Source: RYN-230 sp963829725 (GTDB lineage: Bacteria > Actinomycetota > Actinomycetes > Streptosporangiales > Streptosporangiaceae). From it: DNA of 64,000 nt. Below are positions 26,553 to 37,529 of this stretch, piece after piece. The notes beneath the pieces were generated by a model. It saw nothing but the letters and a program-made list of their open reading frames with translations. It did no database searches and had not been told where the DNA came from. Each line of letters opens with the position of its first letter. Position 1 is the stretch's first letter. The stretch covers positions 124,001 to 188,000 of the forward strand of contig CAWHJW010000019.1 in the NCBI GenBank assembly GCA_963829725.1, read 5' to 3'. The position numbers and the translations under genes are program-made.

Positions 26553-26709
26553 GCGCGCCCCCAGTGTTGATGGCTTCCAGCACGGCATGCTGGTCGATGC
26601 CGGGCGCGGCCAGCAGGCCGAGGCGCCGGCGATCCCCGGTCACCATGGCTACGCCGGAGGCCACCGCGGCGCGCAAGGGCCTCCCGCATCGATGGCAGAG
26701 ATCGGCCAT
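26542..26709 (-). CDS. Possible 55-codon gene or 3' remnant upstream of the DUF6282-like gene
   Basis: A clean frame runs from ATG 26709 (MADLCHRCGRPLRAAVASGV) to LLAAPGIDQHAVLEAINTGG and a stop at 26542, overlapping the start of the DUF6282-like gene by eleven bases. The second half looks like the C-terminus of a larger enzyme, while the start CHRCGRPL looks like a zinc-ribbon tail. It may be a small protein or the scar of a deleted first operon gene. Confidence 0.3.
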   Translation of the reverse strand: MADLCHRCGRPLRAAVASGVAMVTGDRRRLGLLAAPGIDQHAVLEAINTGGAHDE

Positions 26710-26984
26710 AATTTTGGCGACGATTTCTTCTGATGACTCGGGCTACGATAAAGGGGGCCAAAGATGGCAGTCAAGAGGGACCGAGGTCACGAGGTCACGA
26801 GCGCGTCATCGAGCGCAGGCTGGAACGCTGTACTCAGCGAGGCCCCGGCCGGGCAGGGCCACAGGGGCGCCCTCAGCGGGGGCGCGGCCCGGCCAGGACG
26901 GACGGTCCCCGGTCACGGCGACGGTGACGGCCGGTCAGGGGCGTGCAGCCCGTCGTGCGGCAGCTGCGTTGCCGGGCAGGCGGT

Positions 26985-27341
26985 TCAGGCGCCCTGGACC
27001 ATCTGGTCGGCGGCGGACAGATGCTCGACGGTCTCGCCGGTGGCCGCGAACGTCCGGGTGACATGGGCCGAGCTGTACACCCAGAGGATCTTCATCGGGG
27101 TGTCTGCGGTGTTGCGGAAGGCGTGCTCGATCCCGGCCGTGACATAGGTGGTGTCGGGCGGCTCCAGCGGGGTGACCTGGCCGGCGATCTCCACCTCGCC
27201 GACGCCCTCCAGGAGCGTCACATGCTCGTCGCAGTTGTGCAGGTGGAGCGGCGCACCGGTGTCCGGCGGGTAGATGCTGATGCCCGTCGTGATCTTGTTT
27301 TCCTCCTCCGCGGCCTGCCGGGTGATCAGCGGAATCGTCAC
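26985..27341 (-). CDS. Cupin-domain protein
   Basis: The protein of about 118 residues is a single cupin barrel: PLHLHNCDEHVTLLEGVGEV (metal ligands His, His and probably Glu) and TAGIEHAFRNTADTPMKIL (final His). Small cupins of this kind act as dioxygenases, isomerases or ligand-binding proteins. The conserved region begins at the GTG codons 27344/27341; there is no strong ribosome-binding site. It lies 276 bases upstream of the ring-cleavage operon on the same strand, separated from it, so a role in that pathway is possible but unproven. Confidence 0.75.
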   Translation of the reverse strand: MTIPLITRQAAEEENKITTGISIYPPDTGAPLHLHNCDEHVTLLEGVGEVEIAGQVTPLEPPDTTYVTAGIEHAFRNTADTPMKILWVYSSAHVTRTFAATGETVEHLSAADQMVQGA

Positions 27342-27545
27342 CACGCCGCCGCCACGGGACAGAAGGCCGGCCCGGCGGAACCGTAGACAACACCGAGCGG
27401 ATTTCTGCACTGTGATGTCACAAGACACGGGACCGGAACACGAAGGACGGAAAACTCGAGATGCGGCTGCCCGCCCTGACCGCCATGTCACCCCGCCAGC
27501 AGGAAGTCAGCGACCGGAGCACCAGCCGCCCGGGCGGTACGCGGG

Positions 27546-27848
27546 GTCCGTTTCTGGCTGCGCAGCCCGGAGCTGTGCGAGAAGGTCGAGGCGCTCGGCG
27601 CCTACTGCCGCTTCGAGTCTTCACTGGACCCGCGGCTGCGGGAGCTGAGCCTGCTCATCGCGGCGCGGCACTGGGACGCGCAGTACTCCTGGAACGCGCA
27701 CATCGGCAAGGCGGTCGATTTCGGAGTGTCCCGGGAGAGCCTGGAGGCGCTCGCGGAGCACCGGGAGCCGGACTTCGCGCACCAGGGACGAGCAGATCGT
27801 CTACCAGTTCGCCACCGGCGGCCGGGACGATCCGCGGGTCGCGGGTGA
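27546..27848 (+). pseudogene. Carboxymuconolactone decarboxylase-family fragment
   Basis: The frame shows VRFWLRSPELCEKVEALGAY, then SLDPRLRELSLLIAARHWDA and QYSWNAHIGKAVDFGVSRES, which is the CMD/AhpD-like core. It lacks the usual catalytic Cys pair, as many CMD proteins in this branch do. There is no start codon in frame at the beginning, and near 27780 the sequence continues better in another frame (DEQIVYQFATGG). It is therefore truncated at the 5' side and frameshifted at the 3' side. Confidence 0.65.
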
Positions 27849-28048
27849 TGATGATGGGCCCGGTCCCGACAACCCGCAGGGCGGCGCGGGATCCGCGAGG
27901 ATGAGCGAGGTCCCCCGGGGGGATACGGCGAGCGTGGCCGTCTGGGCACTCGCCGCCGCGGCCGGCGCGGACTGCGCCCGGGTGCACGATGTCCGGGCGA
28001 GCCTGGACGCCGTGCGCGTGGCCGCAGCATGGAGGGAGGGAGCGGGCA

Positions 28049-30937
<2,889 letters not shown>

Positions 30938-30945
30938 CGCCGCCG

Positions 30946-31053
30946 TCACATGCGGTGCATGCGCTGGAACTGCATCATGTCGTCCTTGCCGATGAACAGG
31001 ATGACGGCCACCAGAAGCCCCGCACCCAGCGACGCCCACATCCACCACTTCAT
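30946..31053 (-). CDS. Tiny membrane protein (35 aa), DUF6893-like
   Basis: The sequence begins MKWWMWASLGAGLLVAVILF and ends MMQFQRMHRM. It has one membrane helix and a C-terminal pattern 'D..q..RM.RM' like the small actinobacterial DUF6893 proteins. GGGAGGTCACC directly precedes the ATG at 31053, an ideal ribosome-binding site. A protein with the same plan is encoded at 46779-46883 in the hydrogenase operon. It is convergent with the Pab fusion gene. Confidence 0.6.
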   Translation of the reverse strand: MKWWMWASLGAGLLVAVILFIGKDDMMQFQRMHRM

Positions 31054-31130
31054 GGTGACCTCCCTCGCTCCGGCGCGAAACGGATCTCGTGACTACTGCT
31101 CCATACCCGGCTGACGCCAGCTAACCCGCG

Positions 31131-31159
31131 GGCTGGCCAGCGGGGCCCGCTGGCCAGCC
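31131..31159. repeat. 29-bp near-perfect palindrome in a divergent intergenic region
   Basis: GGCTGGCCAGCGGG (31131-31144) and CCCGCTGGCCAGCC (31146-31159) are exact reverse complements around a single base. The site lies between the divergent tiny gene (start 31053) and the kinase (start 31358), upstream of a promoter-like TTGACC. It could be an operator or a back-to-back terminator. Confidence 0.6.
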
Positions 31160-31190
31160 AATCCGTTATGACATTGCCCCATTGCCAGCC

Positions 31191-31219
31191 TTGACCTACG
31201 AGATTGCCTAATTTTTACT
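31191..31219 (+). promoter_or_regulatory. Possible promoter of the kinase gene
   Basis: TTGACC (31191-31196) and TTTACT (31214-31219) are 17 bases apart in an unusually AT-rich stretch for this genome. The positions suit a sigma-70-type promoter for the kinase starting at 31358. Confidence 0.4.
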
Positions 31220-31357
31220 GGGAAGCGGTGCTGGAGGTGCGTGAGTCAGGGGGGGGACTGGCATGGGCCAATGCTGCGTGGGCCTAGTGCTGAGCCTGGG
31301 CGAGATGCTCCCGGATCCGCCGGGCGCGCTGCGGCCGTCCGCGCCGGGCGGGGGCCG

Positions 31358-33166
31358 ATGATGCCCACGCTGCCCCTGGTCGGAGACGAACTGGCCGGCT
31401 ACCGGCTGCGGGCCGTACTGAACCGCGGCGGCATGGCCGTCGTATACGAGGCCGAGAACCCGCGGCTGGGCAGCCTCGTCGCGCTCAAGGTGCTCGCCCC
31501 CGAACTGGCCGCGGACGACGTGTTCCGGGCGCGTTTCATGAACGAGTCCCGCATCGCGGCCACGCTGAACCATCCGAACGTCATCCCCATCTATGACGTG
31601 GGAGCGGCCGGCGACCTGCTTTACCTGGCGATGCGTTACGTGGTGGGCTCCGACCTGCGCGCGCTGCTCAAGGTGCAGCACCAGCTTCCCCCCGGCCGGG
31701 CGCTGCCGCTGCTCGGCCAGGTGGCCCGGGCACTCGACGCCGCGCACCGCCGCGGGCTGGTGCACCGGGACGTCAAGCCGGGCAACATCCTGATCGAGTA
31801 CGGGGCCGAGGACGATCCCGACCACGTGTACCTGGCCGACTTCGGCATCACCAAGCACACCACCTCACGCAGCGGGCTTACCGCGACCGGGCAGTTCATG
31901 GGCACGATCGACTACATCGCGCCCGAGCAGATCCAGGGCAACCCGGTGGACGCGCGGACCGACGTGTACTCGCTCGGCTGCGTCCTCTTCGAGTGCCTGA
32001 CCGGCCGGGTCCCGTTCGCCAAGGACGTCAACGCCGCCGTCATCTGGGCGCACGTGGAGGAGACCCCGACGGCGCCGAGCGCGCTGGAGCCCAGCCTCCC
32101 CCGGGGCATCGACGAAGTCATCGCCCGGGCCATGGCCAAGGACCCCGCCGACCGGTACCCGACCTGCCGCGAGTTCATCGGCGCGGCGGTAGCCGTGGCG
32201 GGCGGGGAGCAGCCCGCCGTGACGCAGGGCGCCGGGGCGCCGGACGCCGCGCCGCAGGGCAGCCCGCCGGCCCAGAGCGCCGCCAGCCGGAACCCGGTGC
32301 GCGCGGGGACCGGGGATGAGCGGTCGCAGGGGCCGCGCACGGTGACCTCGCACCACCGCCCCGCACGGGAGCCGGTGGCGGCGCGAGCCGGTACCGGCCA
32401 GCCGCCTGCCGGTCCGCCCGCCCCGCCTAGCCCGCCCGCCCCGCCGGCTCCGCCGGCTCCGCCCGCCCCGCCGGGCCGACGCCGGCGCCGGGTCGGCCTG
32501 GCCGCAGGCACGGTGGCCGTCCTGCTCGTGGCCGCCGTGGCCGGGTGGGTGGTCATCTGGGGCAACCCGCTCCATTCATCGCCGGTTGCGGCCTCGTCAA
32601 TAGCGGGGAAGAAATCACCCGGGATGAAACCGTCGGCGGCGCCGAACCATCTGATGCGGGCGCTGGCGGTGACGAACGAGAGCGTGACCGCCAAGGGGTT
32701 CATCCCGCCGAAGACCTGCCACCCGAACAGCGCCACGATGATCACCTGCATGCACCCGCAGTACAGCATCGGCATGGCGGTCTTCCAGACCTACCCGACC
32801 GCCAAGGCGCTGTACGCCGCCTACATGGCGAAGGCCAAGTCACTGTCGAACGGCCAGTTCCGGGTCAATTACGGCGACTGCACCCAGGACTCGGTCAGCG
32901 GCGAGGTGGGCTGGAACCACGAGTACCAGCACCCGAAGAGCTACTCAGTGGCGCAGAACGAGTCGGGCATGCTGAACTCCGGCACCCAGGCGGCCGGCCT
33001 GTTCTGCACGCTGAACGGCTCCATCCTGACGATGGTGTGGACCCAGGACGCCGGCCGGATGCTCGGCTTCCTGCAAGGCTCGCCACACGAGGACGCCTTC
33101 TACTGGTGGCGCGGGGTGCACCACAACATCGACCTGACCGGCACCATGGCGATGCCCGGCATGTGA
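31358..33166 (+). CDS. Membrane-anchored Ser/Thr protein kinase (PknB-like)
   Basis: About 602 residues. The kinase domain (about 8-270) has NRGGMAVVYEAE, VALKVL (ATP Lys), HRDVKPGNIL near 135, ADFGITKHT, GTIDYIAPEQI and DVYSLGCVLFECLTG, so it is catalytically complete. A Pro/Ala-rich linker (PPAPPAPPAPPAPP) leads to one membrane helix, AAGTVAVLLVAAVAGWVVIW (about 382-401), and a roughly 200-residue outer domain with four Cys (KTCHP, ITCMH, GDCTQ, LFCTL), likely two disulfides. This outer domain is not a PASTA repeat; it may be a ligand sensor. The start is placed at 31358 near the family N-terminus; an upstream start at 31241 would add a non-conserved tail. Confidence 0.9.
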   Translation: MMPTLPLVGDELAGYRLRAVLNRGGMAVVYEAENPRLGSLVALKVLAPELAADDVFRARFMNESRIAATLNHPNVIPIYDVGAAGDLLYLAMRYVVGSDLRALLKVQHQLPPGRALPLLGQVARALDAAHRRGLVHRDVKPGNILIEYGAEDDPDHVYLADFGITKHTTSRSGLTATGQFMGTIDYIAPEQIQGNPVDARTDVYSLGCVLFECLTGRVPFAKDVNAAVIWAHVEETPTAPSALEPSLPRGIDEVIARAMAKDPADRYPTCREFIGAAVAVAGGEQPAVTQGAGAPDAAPQGSPPAQSAASRNPVRAGTGDERSQGPRTVTSHHRPAREPVAARAGTGQPPAGPPAPPSPPAPPAPPAPPAPPGRRRRRVGLAAGTVAVLLVAAVAGWVVIWGNPLHSSPVAASSIAGKKSPGMKPSAAPNHLMRALAVTNESVTAKGFIPPKTCHPNSATMITCMHPQYSIGMAVFQTYPTAKALYAAYMAKAKSLSNGQFRVNYGDCTQDSVSGEVGWNHEYQHPKSYSVAQNESGMLNSGTQAAGLFCTLNGSILTMVWTQDAGRMLGFLQGSPHEDAFYWWRGVHHNIDLTGTMAMPGM

Positions 33167-33167
33167 T

Positions 33168-33193
33168 CTGCCGGGCGGTGCACCGCCCGGCAG
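33168..33193. terminator. Perfect 26-bp palindrome between convergent kinase and hypB genes
   Basis: CTGCCGGGCGGTG is followed at once by its exact reverse complement, CACCGCCCGGCAG. It begins two bases after the kinase stop and lies 33 bases from the hypB stop, so it can serve as a two-way terminator. Confidence 0.75.
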
Positions 33194-33225
33194 GATGGCG
33201 CACCTGCGGTACCCGCCCGCGGCGG

Positions 33226-34026
33226 CTAACCGCGGTCCGGCCAGCCGGACTGTGCCCCCGCGCCCGCGACCTGGCGGCGCAGCCAGGCGTACCACTCCGG
33301 CATCCCGGCACCGGAGGCCGCCGACAGCTGCAGCACCTCCGCCCGCGGGCCGGCCTGGCGGATCCCGGCCTCGCACTGCCCGGTGTCGAAGTCCAGGTAG
33401 GGCAGCAGGTCGGTCTTGCTGACCAGCACCAGGTCCGCGCGGCGGAACATGTGCGGGTACTTGACCGGCTTGTCGGCGCCCTCGGTGACCGACGCCAGCA
33501 CCACCCGGGCGGCCTCGCCGAGGTCGAACAGGGCCGGGCAGACCAGGTTGCCGACGTTCTCGATCACCACCACCGAGCCGGCCGGCGGGGCGAGCGCCCG
33601 CAGCGCCCGGGCGACCATCTGCGCGTCCAGGTGGCAGCCGCTGCCGGTATTGACCTGGATCACCGGGCAGCCGGCCGCCCGGATCCGGCTGGCGTCCAGG
33701 GCGGTCTCCTGGTCACCCTCGACGACAGAGATCAGCGGCTGGCCGGCCAGCTCGCGCACCGTCCGCTCCAGCAGCGTCGTCTTGCCCGCGCCCGGCGAGC
33801 TCATCAGATTAACGGCCAGTACGCCGCGCTGCCTCAGCCACGCACGGTTGCGCTGGGCCAGTGTGTCGTTCTTGGCCAGCACCTTCTGTTCCAGCGTCAC
33901 CGTGCGGCCGCCAGCGCCATGGGCCTCGTGGGAGTGCCCGCCGCCGTCGTGATCATGCGGCTCAGCAGCGTGCGGGTGGCCGTCGATCCGGTAGCCGCCG
34001 TCTGCGCAGCCGCAGGTGGCACACAT
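33226..34026 (-). CDS. hypB: Hydrogenase nickel-insertion GTPase HypB
   Basis: The 266-residue protein begins MCATCGC, the high-affinity Ni site of HypB, followed by a His-rich stretch (HPHAAEPHDHDGGGHSHEAH) for nickel storage. P-loop SSPGAGKT spans residues 76-83, and the G-domain continues with VEGDQETALDA, NTGSGCHLDA, VIENVGNLVCPALFDLGE and VSKTDLLPYLD. HypB with HypA delivers Ni to the hydrogenase large subunit. It is the last gene of the minus-strand maturation operon, one base after the hypA stop, and ends at a strong palindrome. Confidence 0.96.
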   Translation of the reverse strand: MCATCGCADGGYRIDGHPHAAEPHDHDGGGHSHEAHGAGGRTVTLEQKVLAKNDTLAQRNRAWLRQRGVLAVNLMSSPGAGKTTLLERTVRELAGQPLISVVEGDQETALDASRIRAAGCPVIQVNTGSGCHLDAQMVARALRALAPPAGSVVVIENVGNLVCPALFDLGEAARVVLASVTEGADKPVKYPHMFRRADLVLVSKTDLLPYLDFDTGQCEAGIRQAGPRAEVLQLSAASGAGMPEWYAWLRRQVAGAGAQSGWPDRG

Positions 34027-34027
34027 G

Positions 34028-34360
34028 TCAGGCCGCGACCTGGACCGACAGGATCCGCAGTTCCTCGCCCGCCAGCACCACGACGTCGCCGCTGCCGCAC
34101 GGGCAGAGCGGGAACGGGCCGTCGGGCGAGAACTCGCGGCCGCAGCCCCGGCAGTGGCAGCGGGCCGCGGGCTCGGAGATGTCCAGCTCGGCGCCGGCCA
34201 GCGAGGTGCCCTCGGTGGCCAGGTCGAAGCAGAACCGCAGCGAGTCGGGCACGACCCCGGACAGGGCGCCGATCTCCAGCCGCACGCCGGTCACGGTGGC
34301 GCCGGGCAGCCGCTCCGTCACCGCGTCGATCACCCCCTGGGCGATGGCCAGCTCGTGCAT
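34028..34360 (-). CDS. hypA: Hydrogenase nickel metallochaperone HypA
   Basis: The 110-residue protein starts MHELAIAQ, where Met1, His2 and Glu3 form the Ni site. The zinc site is CHCRGCG (Cys68, 70, 73) with a second pair CPCGS (Cys86, 88). In most HypA proteins the second pair is CPxCGS, so one residue appears missing between the Cys, an oddity to check against relatives. HypA carries Ni and docks HypB to the large-subunit precursor. It is seven bases downstream of hypE. Confidence 0.94.
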   Translation of the reverse strand: MHELAIAQGVIDAVTERLPGATVTGVRLEIGALSGVVPDSLRFCFDLATEGTSLAGAELDISEPAARCHCRGCGREFSPDGPFPLCPCGSGDVVVLAGEELRILSVQVAA

Positions 34361-34366
34361 GCCCGG

Positions 34367-35563
34367 TCAGCAGATCCGCGGCAGCGGGTCGCCGACCAGC
34401 AGGTCCATGATCCGGGTGCCGCCGAAGGATGTCTTGAGCTGGACGATTCCGGGCGGGCCGTCGGTGACCCGGCCGATCACCGTGGCGTCGGTGCCCAGCG
34501 GGTGGCCGCGCAGCGCGGCCAGCGCACCCTCCGCCTGGCCGCCGTCCACCACCGCGACCAGCCGCCCCTCACACGCCACGTACATGGGGTCGATGCCGAG
34601 TAGTTCCGCCGCCCCGCGGACCTCCTCGCGCACCGGGATGGCGTCCTCGCTGACCACGATGCCCGCCTCGGCCGCCGTGGCGATCTCGTTGAGGATGGTG
34701 GCCACCCCGCCGCGGGTGGCATCCCGCAGCGCGCGGACCCCGGGGACGGCATCCAGCAGCGCGGCGGCCAGCCCGGCCAGCGGGGCGGTGTCCGAGACGA
34801 TGTCGGCCTCGATGTCGAGCTCACCGCGGGCGAGCATGATGGTGACACCATGATCGCCGATCGGCCCGGACACCAGGATGGCATCGCCGGGCCGCGCCTG
34901 GTCCAGGCCGAGGACCTGATCCCGGGCCAGCAGGCCGACTCCGGCGGTGTTGATGTAGCAGCCGTCGGCCTTGCCCTTCTGCACCACCTTGGTGTCCCCG
35001 GTCACGATGCTCACGCCCGCGGCCGCGGCCGCGTCCCGCATCGACGCGGTGATCCGGGTCAGGTCGGCGACCGGGAAGCCTTCTTCCAGGATGAAGCCCG
35101 CCGACAGGTACAGCGGGGTGGCGCCGGAGGCGGCCAGGTCGTTGACGGTCCCGTTGACGGCCAGGTCGCCGATGTTGCCGCCAGGGAAGAACAGCGGGGC
35201 GACCACGAACGAGTCGGTGGTCAGCGCGACCCGGGACCCGCCCAGTTCCAGCAGTGCGGAGTCGCCGAGCGGCTCGAGCAGCGGGTTGCGGAACGCGTCC
35301 AGGAAGATGGCCTGGATCAGGGTATGGGTCGCCTTGCCGCCTGCCCCGTGCGACATCGTGATCCGCTCTTCCCGCACCCGCGGGCGGCGCCGCCGGGCCC
35401 GGTCGATGCGGTCCAGCACCTGCTGCTCGCGGCTGGACGGGCCGCCGTGGTGCGGCTCCTGCGGTGCCGCCTCGTCATGCTCGCGGAGCGCGTCGGCCAC
35501 CCAGCCGCCGGACCCGTCCTGGCGTTCCCGCTCGCCGGGCGGGGCGCCCTGGCCGGCGGTCAT
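34367..35563 (-). CDS. hypE: Carbamoyl dehydratase HypE
   Basis: The 398-residue protein has the AIR-synthase-like fold: ITMSHGAGGKATHTLI (ATP loop), TTDSFVVAPLFFPGGNIG, VTGDTKVV and LRDATRGGVATILNE. It ends PRIC, the C-terminal Cys that accepts the carbamoyl group from HypF and is dehydrated to thiocyanate, the CN source for the NiFe site. It has an N-terminal extension of about 68 residues rich in Glu/Arg before the conserved core. Its first codons overlap the hypD stop by four bases. Confidence 0.96.
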   Translation of the reverse strand: MTAGQGAPPGERERQDGSGGWVADALREHDEAAPQEPHHGGPSSREQQVLDRIDRARRRRPRVREERITMSHGAGGKATHTLIQAIFLDAFRNPLLEPLGDSALLELGGSRVALTTDSFVVAPLFFPGGNIGDLAVNGTVNDLAASGATPLYLSAGFILEEGFPVADLTRITASMRDAAAAAGVSIVTGDTKVVQKGKADGCYINTAGVGLLARDQVLGLDQARPGDAILVSGPIGDHGVTIMLARGELDIEADIVSDTAPLAGLAAALLDAVPGVRALRDATRGGVATILNEIATAAEAGIVVSEDAIPVREEVRGAAELLGIDPMYVACEGRLVAVVDGGQAEGALAALRGHPLGTDATVIGRVTDGPPGIVQLKTSFGGTRIMDLLVGDPLPRIC

Positions 35564-36699
35564 GGCCGGCCCGCCTGGATCGCGACCTCAGCGACCCGGG
35601 ACCGGGTCATCCGGCCGTAGTTGTAGTAGGCGGCGCAGGCGCCCTCCGGGGAAACCATGCAGGTCCCGATGGGCGTCTCCGGCGTGCACGCGGTGCCGAA
35701 CACCTTGCACTCCCACGGCTTGAGCACGCCCTTGAGCACCTCGCCGCACTGGCATGCCTTGGGGTCGGCGACCCGTACGCCGGGCACGTCGAACAGCAGT
35801 TCGGCGTCGAACGCCGCAAACTGCTCGCGCATCTTCAGCGCGGAGTGGGAGATGAAGCCGAGCCCGCGCCATTCGAAGTAGGGCCGCAGCTCCATGGTCT
35901 GCCCGATGGCCTGGAGCGCGACGACGTTGCCGTCCCACGGGACCACCCGCGCGTACTGGTTCTCCACGTCGGAGCGGCCCTCGGACATCTGCACCATCAG
36001 CATGTAGATCGACTGCAGGATGTCCAGCGGCTCGAACCCGGCCACCACGACCGGCTTGCCGTAATCGGCGGCGATGAACTCATACGGCCGGCAGCCGATC
36101 ACGGTGGACACGTGGCCGGGCCCGATGAAGCCGTCCAGCCGCAGGTCCGGTGAGTCCAGGATCGCCTTGATGGCCGGGATGATCGTGACGTGGTTGCAGA
36201 ACACCGAGAAGTTGGGCAGCCCCTCGGCGGCGGCCCGCAGCACGGTCATGGCCGTGGACGGGGCGGTGGTCTCGAAGCCGATGGCCATGAACACCACCCG
36301 CTTGTCCGGGTTGCTGCGGGCGATCTTCAGCGAGTCGAGCGGCGAGTAGACCATGCGGATATCGGTCCCGGCCGCCTTGGCGTCGAAGAATGAGCCCTGG
36401 CTGCCCGGCACCCGCATCATGTCGCCGAACGAGGTCATGATCACGTCCGGCTGGGCGGCGAGGTGCATGGCGTCATCCACCCGCCCCATCGGGATCACGC
36501 AGACCGGGCAGCCCGGGCCGTGCACCAGGGTGACCTGCTCGGGCAGGTAATCCTCCAGGCCATGCTTGTAGATCGTGTGCGTGTGCCCGCCGCACACCTC
36601 CATGAACTTGTACTCGCGCCCCGGCTCGCACAGCGCCGCGATCTTCGCGGCCAGGGCGTGGGCCTTGTCTGCGTCACGGAACTCGTCAACGAACCGCAT
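35560..36699 (-). CDS. hypD: Fe(CN)2CO scaffold protein HypD
   Basis: About 379 residues. Conserved motifs are FMEVCGGHTH, HGPGCPVCVIP, MVYSPLDSL, GFETTAPSTA and a C-terminal [4Fe-4S] region (KACQCGEVLKG, WECKVFGTACTPE, IGTCMVSPEGAC). HypD with HypC assembles the Fe(CN)2CO unit. I prefer ATG 36699 to GTG 36708 because GAGGGAGC ends right at 36709, too close for the GTG and well spaced for the ATG. Confidence 0.95.
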   Translation of the reverse strand: MRFVDEFRDADKAHALAAKIAALCEPGREYKFMEVCGGHTHTIYKHGLEDYLPEQVTLVHGPGCPVCVIPMGRVDDAMHLAAQPDVIMTSFGDMMRVPGSQGSFFDAKAAGTDIRMVYSPLDSLKIARSNPDKRVVFMAIGFETTAPSTAMTVLRAAAEGLPNFSVFCNHVTIIPAIKAILDSPDLRLDGFIGPGHVSTVIGCRPYEFIAADYGKPVVVAGFEPLDILQSIYMLMVQMSEGRSDVENQYARVVPWDGNVVALQAIGQTMELRPYFEWRGLGFISHSALKMREQFAAFDAELLFDVPGVRVADPKACQCGEVLKGVLKPWECKVFGTACTPETPIGTCMVSPEGACAAYYNYGRMTRSRVAEVAIQAGRP

Positions 36700-36714
36700 T
36701 GTCCGCACGCTCCC

Positions 36715-36987
36715 TCATTCGACCTGTGACTCGGCCAGTGCCGCCAACTCGTCCGCATAAGCCTGGCCGATCCCCTCCAGGAACTCCAGGGCCGCGGCGG
36801 CCTCCTTCTCGTCGATCCGGGATAGCGCGAAGCCGACGTGGATCAGGACCCACTCGCCAGGCTCGGGCGGGTCATCCCCGAGCAGCCCGATGTTGATCAC
36901 CCGCTTGACCCCGCTCACGTTCACCCTAGCCAGGTCAGGCTGATCGGCGAGGCGCTCGATCACTTCACCGGGTATGCCGAGGCACAT
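36715..36987 (-). CDS. hypC: Hydrogenase maturation chaperone HypC
   Basis: The 90-residue protein begins MCLGIPGEV with the essential Cys2 after Met removal, then WVLIHVGFALSRIDEKEA, the classic HypC C-terminal helix. It binds the iron centre with HypD and the large-subunit precursor. It sits 11 bases downstream of the protease gene and 15 bases before the hypD start. Confidence 0.96.
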   Translation of the reverse strand: MCLGIPGEVIERLADQPDLARVNVSGVKRVINIGLLGDDPPEPGEWVLIHVGFALSRIDEKEAAAALEFLEGIGQAYADELAALAESQVE

Positions 36988-36998
36988 GGGACATCCCC

Positions 36999-37529
36999 TT
37001 ACTCGTCGTCGACCCGGGCCGCGGCGGCGGGCGGGCGGCCGGCTTCCGCGCAGACCAGGTCCTTGACGATCCGCACCGCTTCATCGACGGCGGTGGCGAC
37101 CGGCTCGCTCAGCCCGATCCGGTACTCGGTGCTGGCCGGCTCACAGCAGACGACCAGGATGCGGCGCGCGGTGCCGCCCAGCATGCCCAGCATGCCCAGC
37201 ACCACGTCCGGCTGCATGCCGTGGCTGTCGAACAGGCACGCACCGGCCGGCATCCCGGCCGCCGCCGGGCCTGGCCCGGGCCTGGCGTCCACGTCCAGCA
37301 CCGTGACCGTGCCGGGCCGCTCCCCGCGCGCGGACGCGTCGATCAGGATGGCGGTCTCATACCCGTTGGCCAGGTCGTAGGCGAGGTGCATTCCGCTGGT
37401 CCCGTAGTCGGCGACTCGGACCGTGTCCGGCAGCGCGGCGCCCGCCAGCCGGCGGGCGACCTCGCTGCCGAAACCGTCGTCCCCGAGGAAGATATTGCCC
37501 ACCCCGGCAATCAGGGTCTTCCCGCTCAC
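36999..37529 (-). CDS. Hydrogenase maturation protease (HyaD/HybD family)
   Basis: The protein of about 176 residues has GVGNIFLGDDGFGSEVARRL (first metal ligand Asp), ETAILIDASARG (second) and LFDSHGMQP (His), the Ni-sensing site of the M52 endopeptidases. It removes the C-terminal tail of the large subunit after Ni insertion, presumably of HhyL from this island. It starts with GTG 37529, overlapping the SIS gene stop (GTGA). The final 20 residues are Ala/Pro-rich. Confidence 0.92.
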   Translation of the reverse strand: MSGKTLIAGVGNIFLGDDGFGSEVARRLAGAALPDTVRVADYGTSGMHLAYDLANGYETAILIDASARGERPGTVTVLDVDARPGPGPAAAGMPAGACLFDSHGMQPDVVLGMLGMLGGTARRILVVCCEPASTEYRIGLSEPVATAVDEAVRIVKDLVCAEAGRPPAAAARVDDE

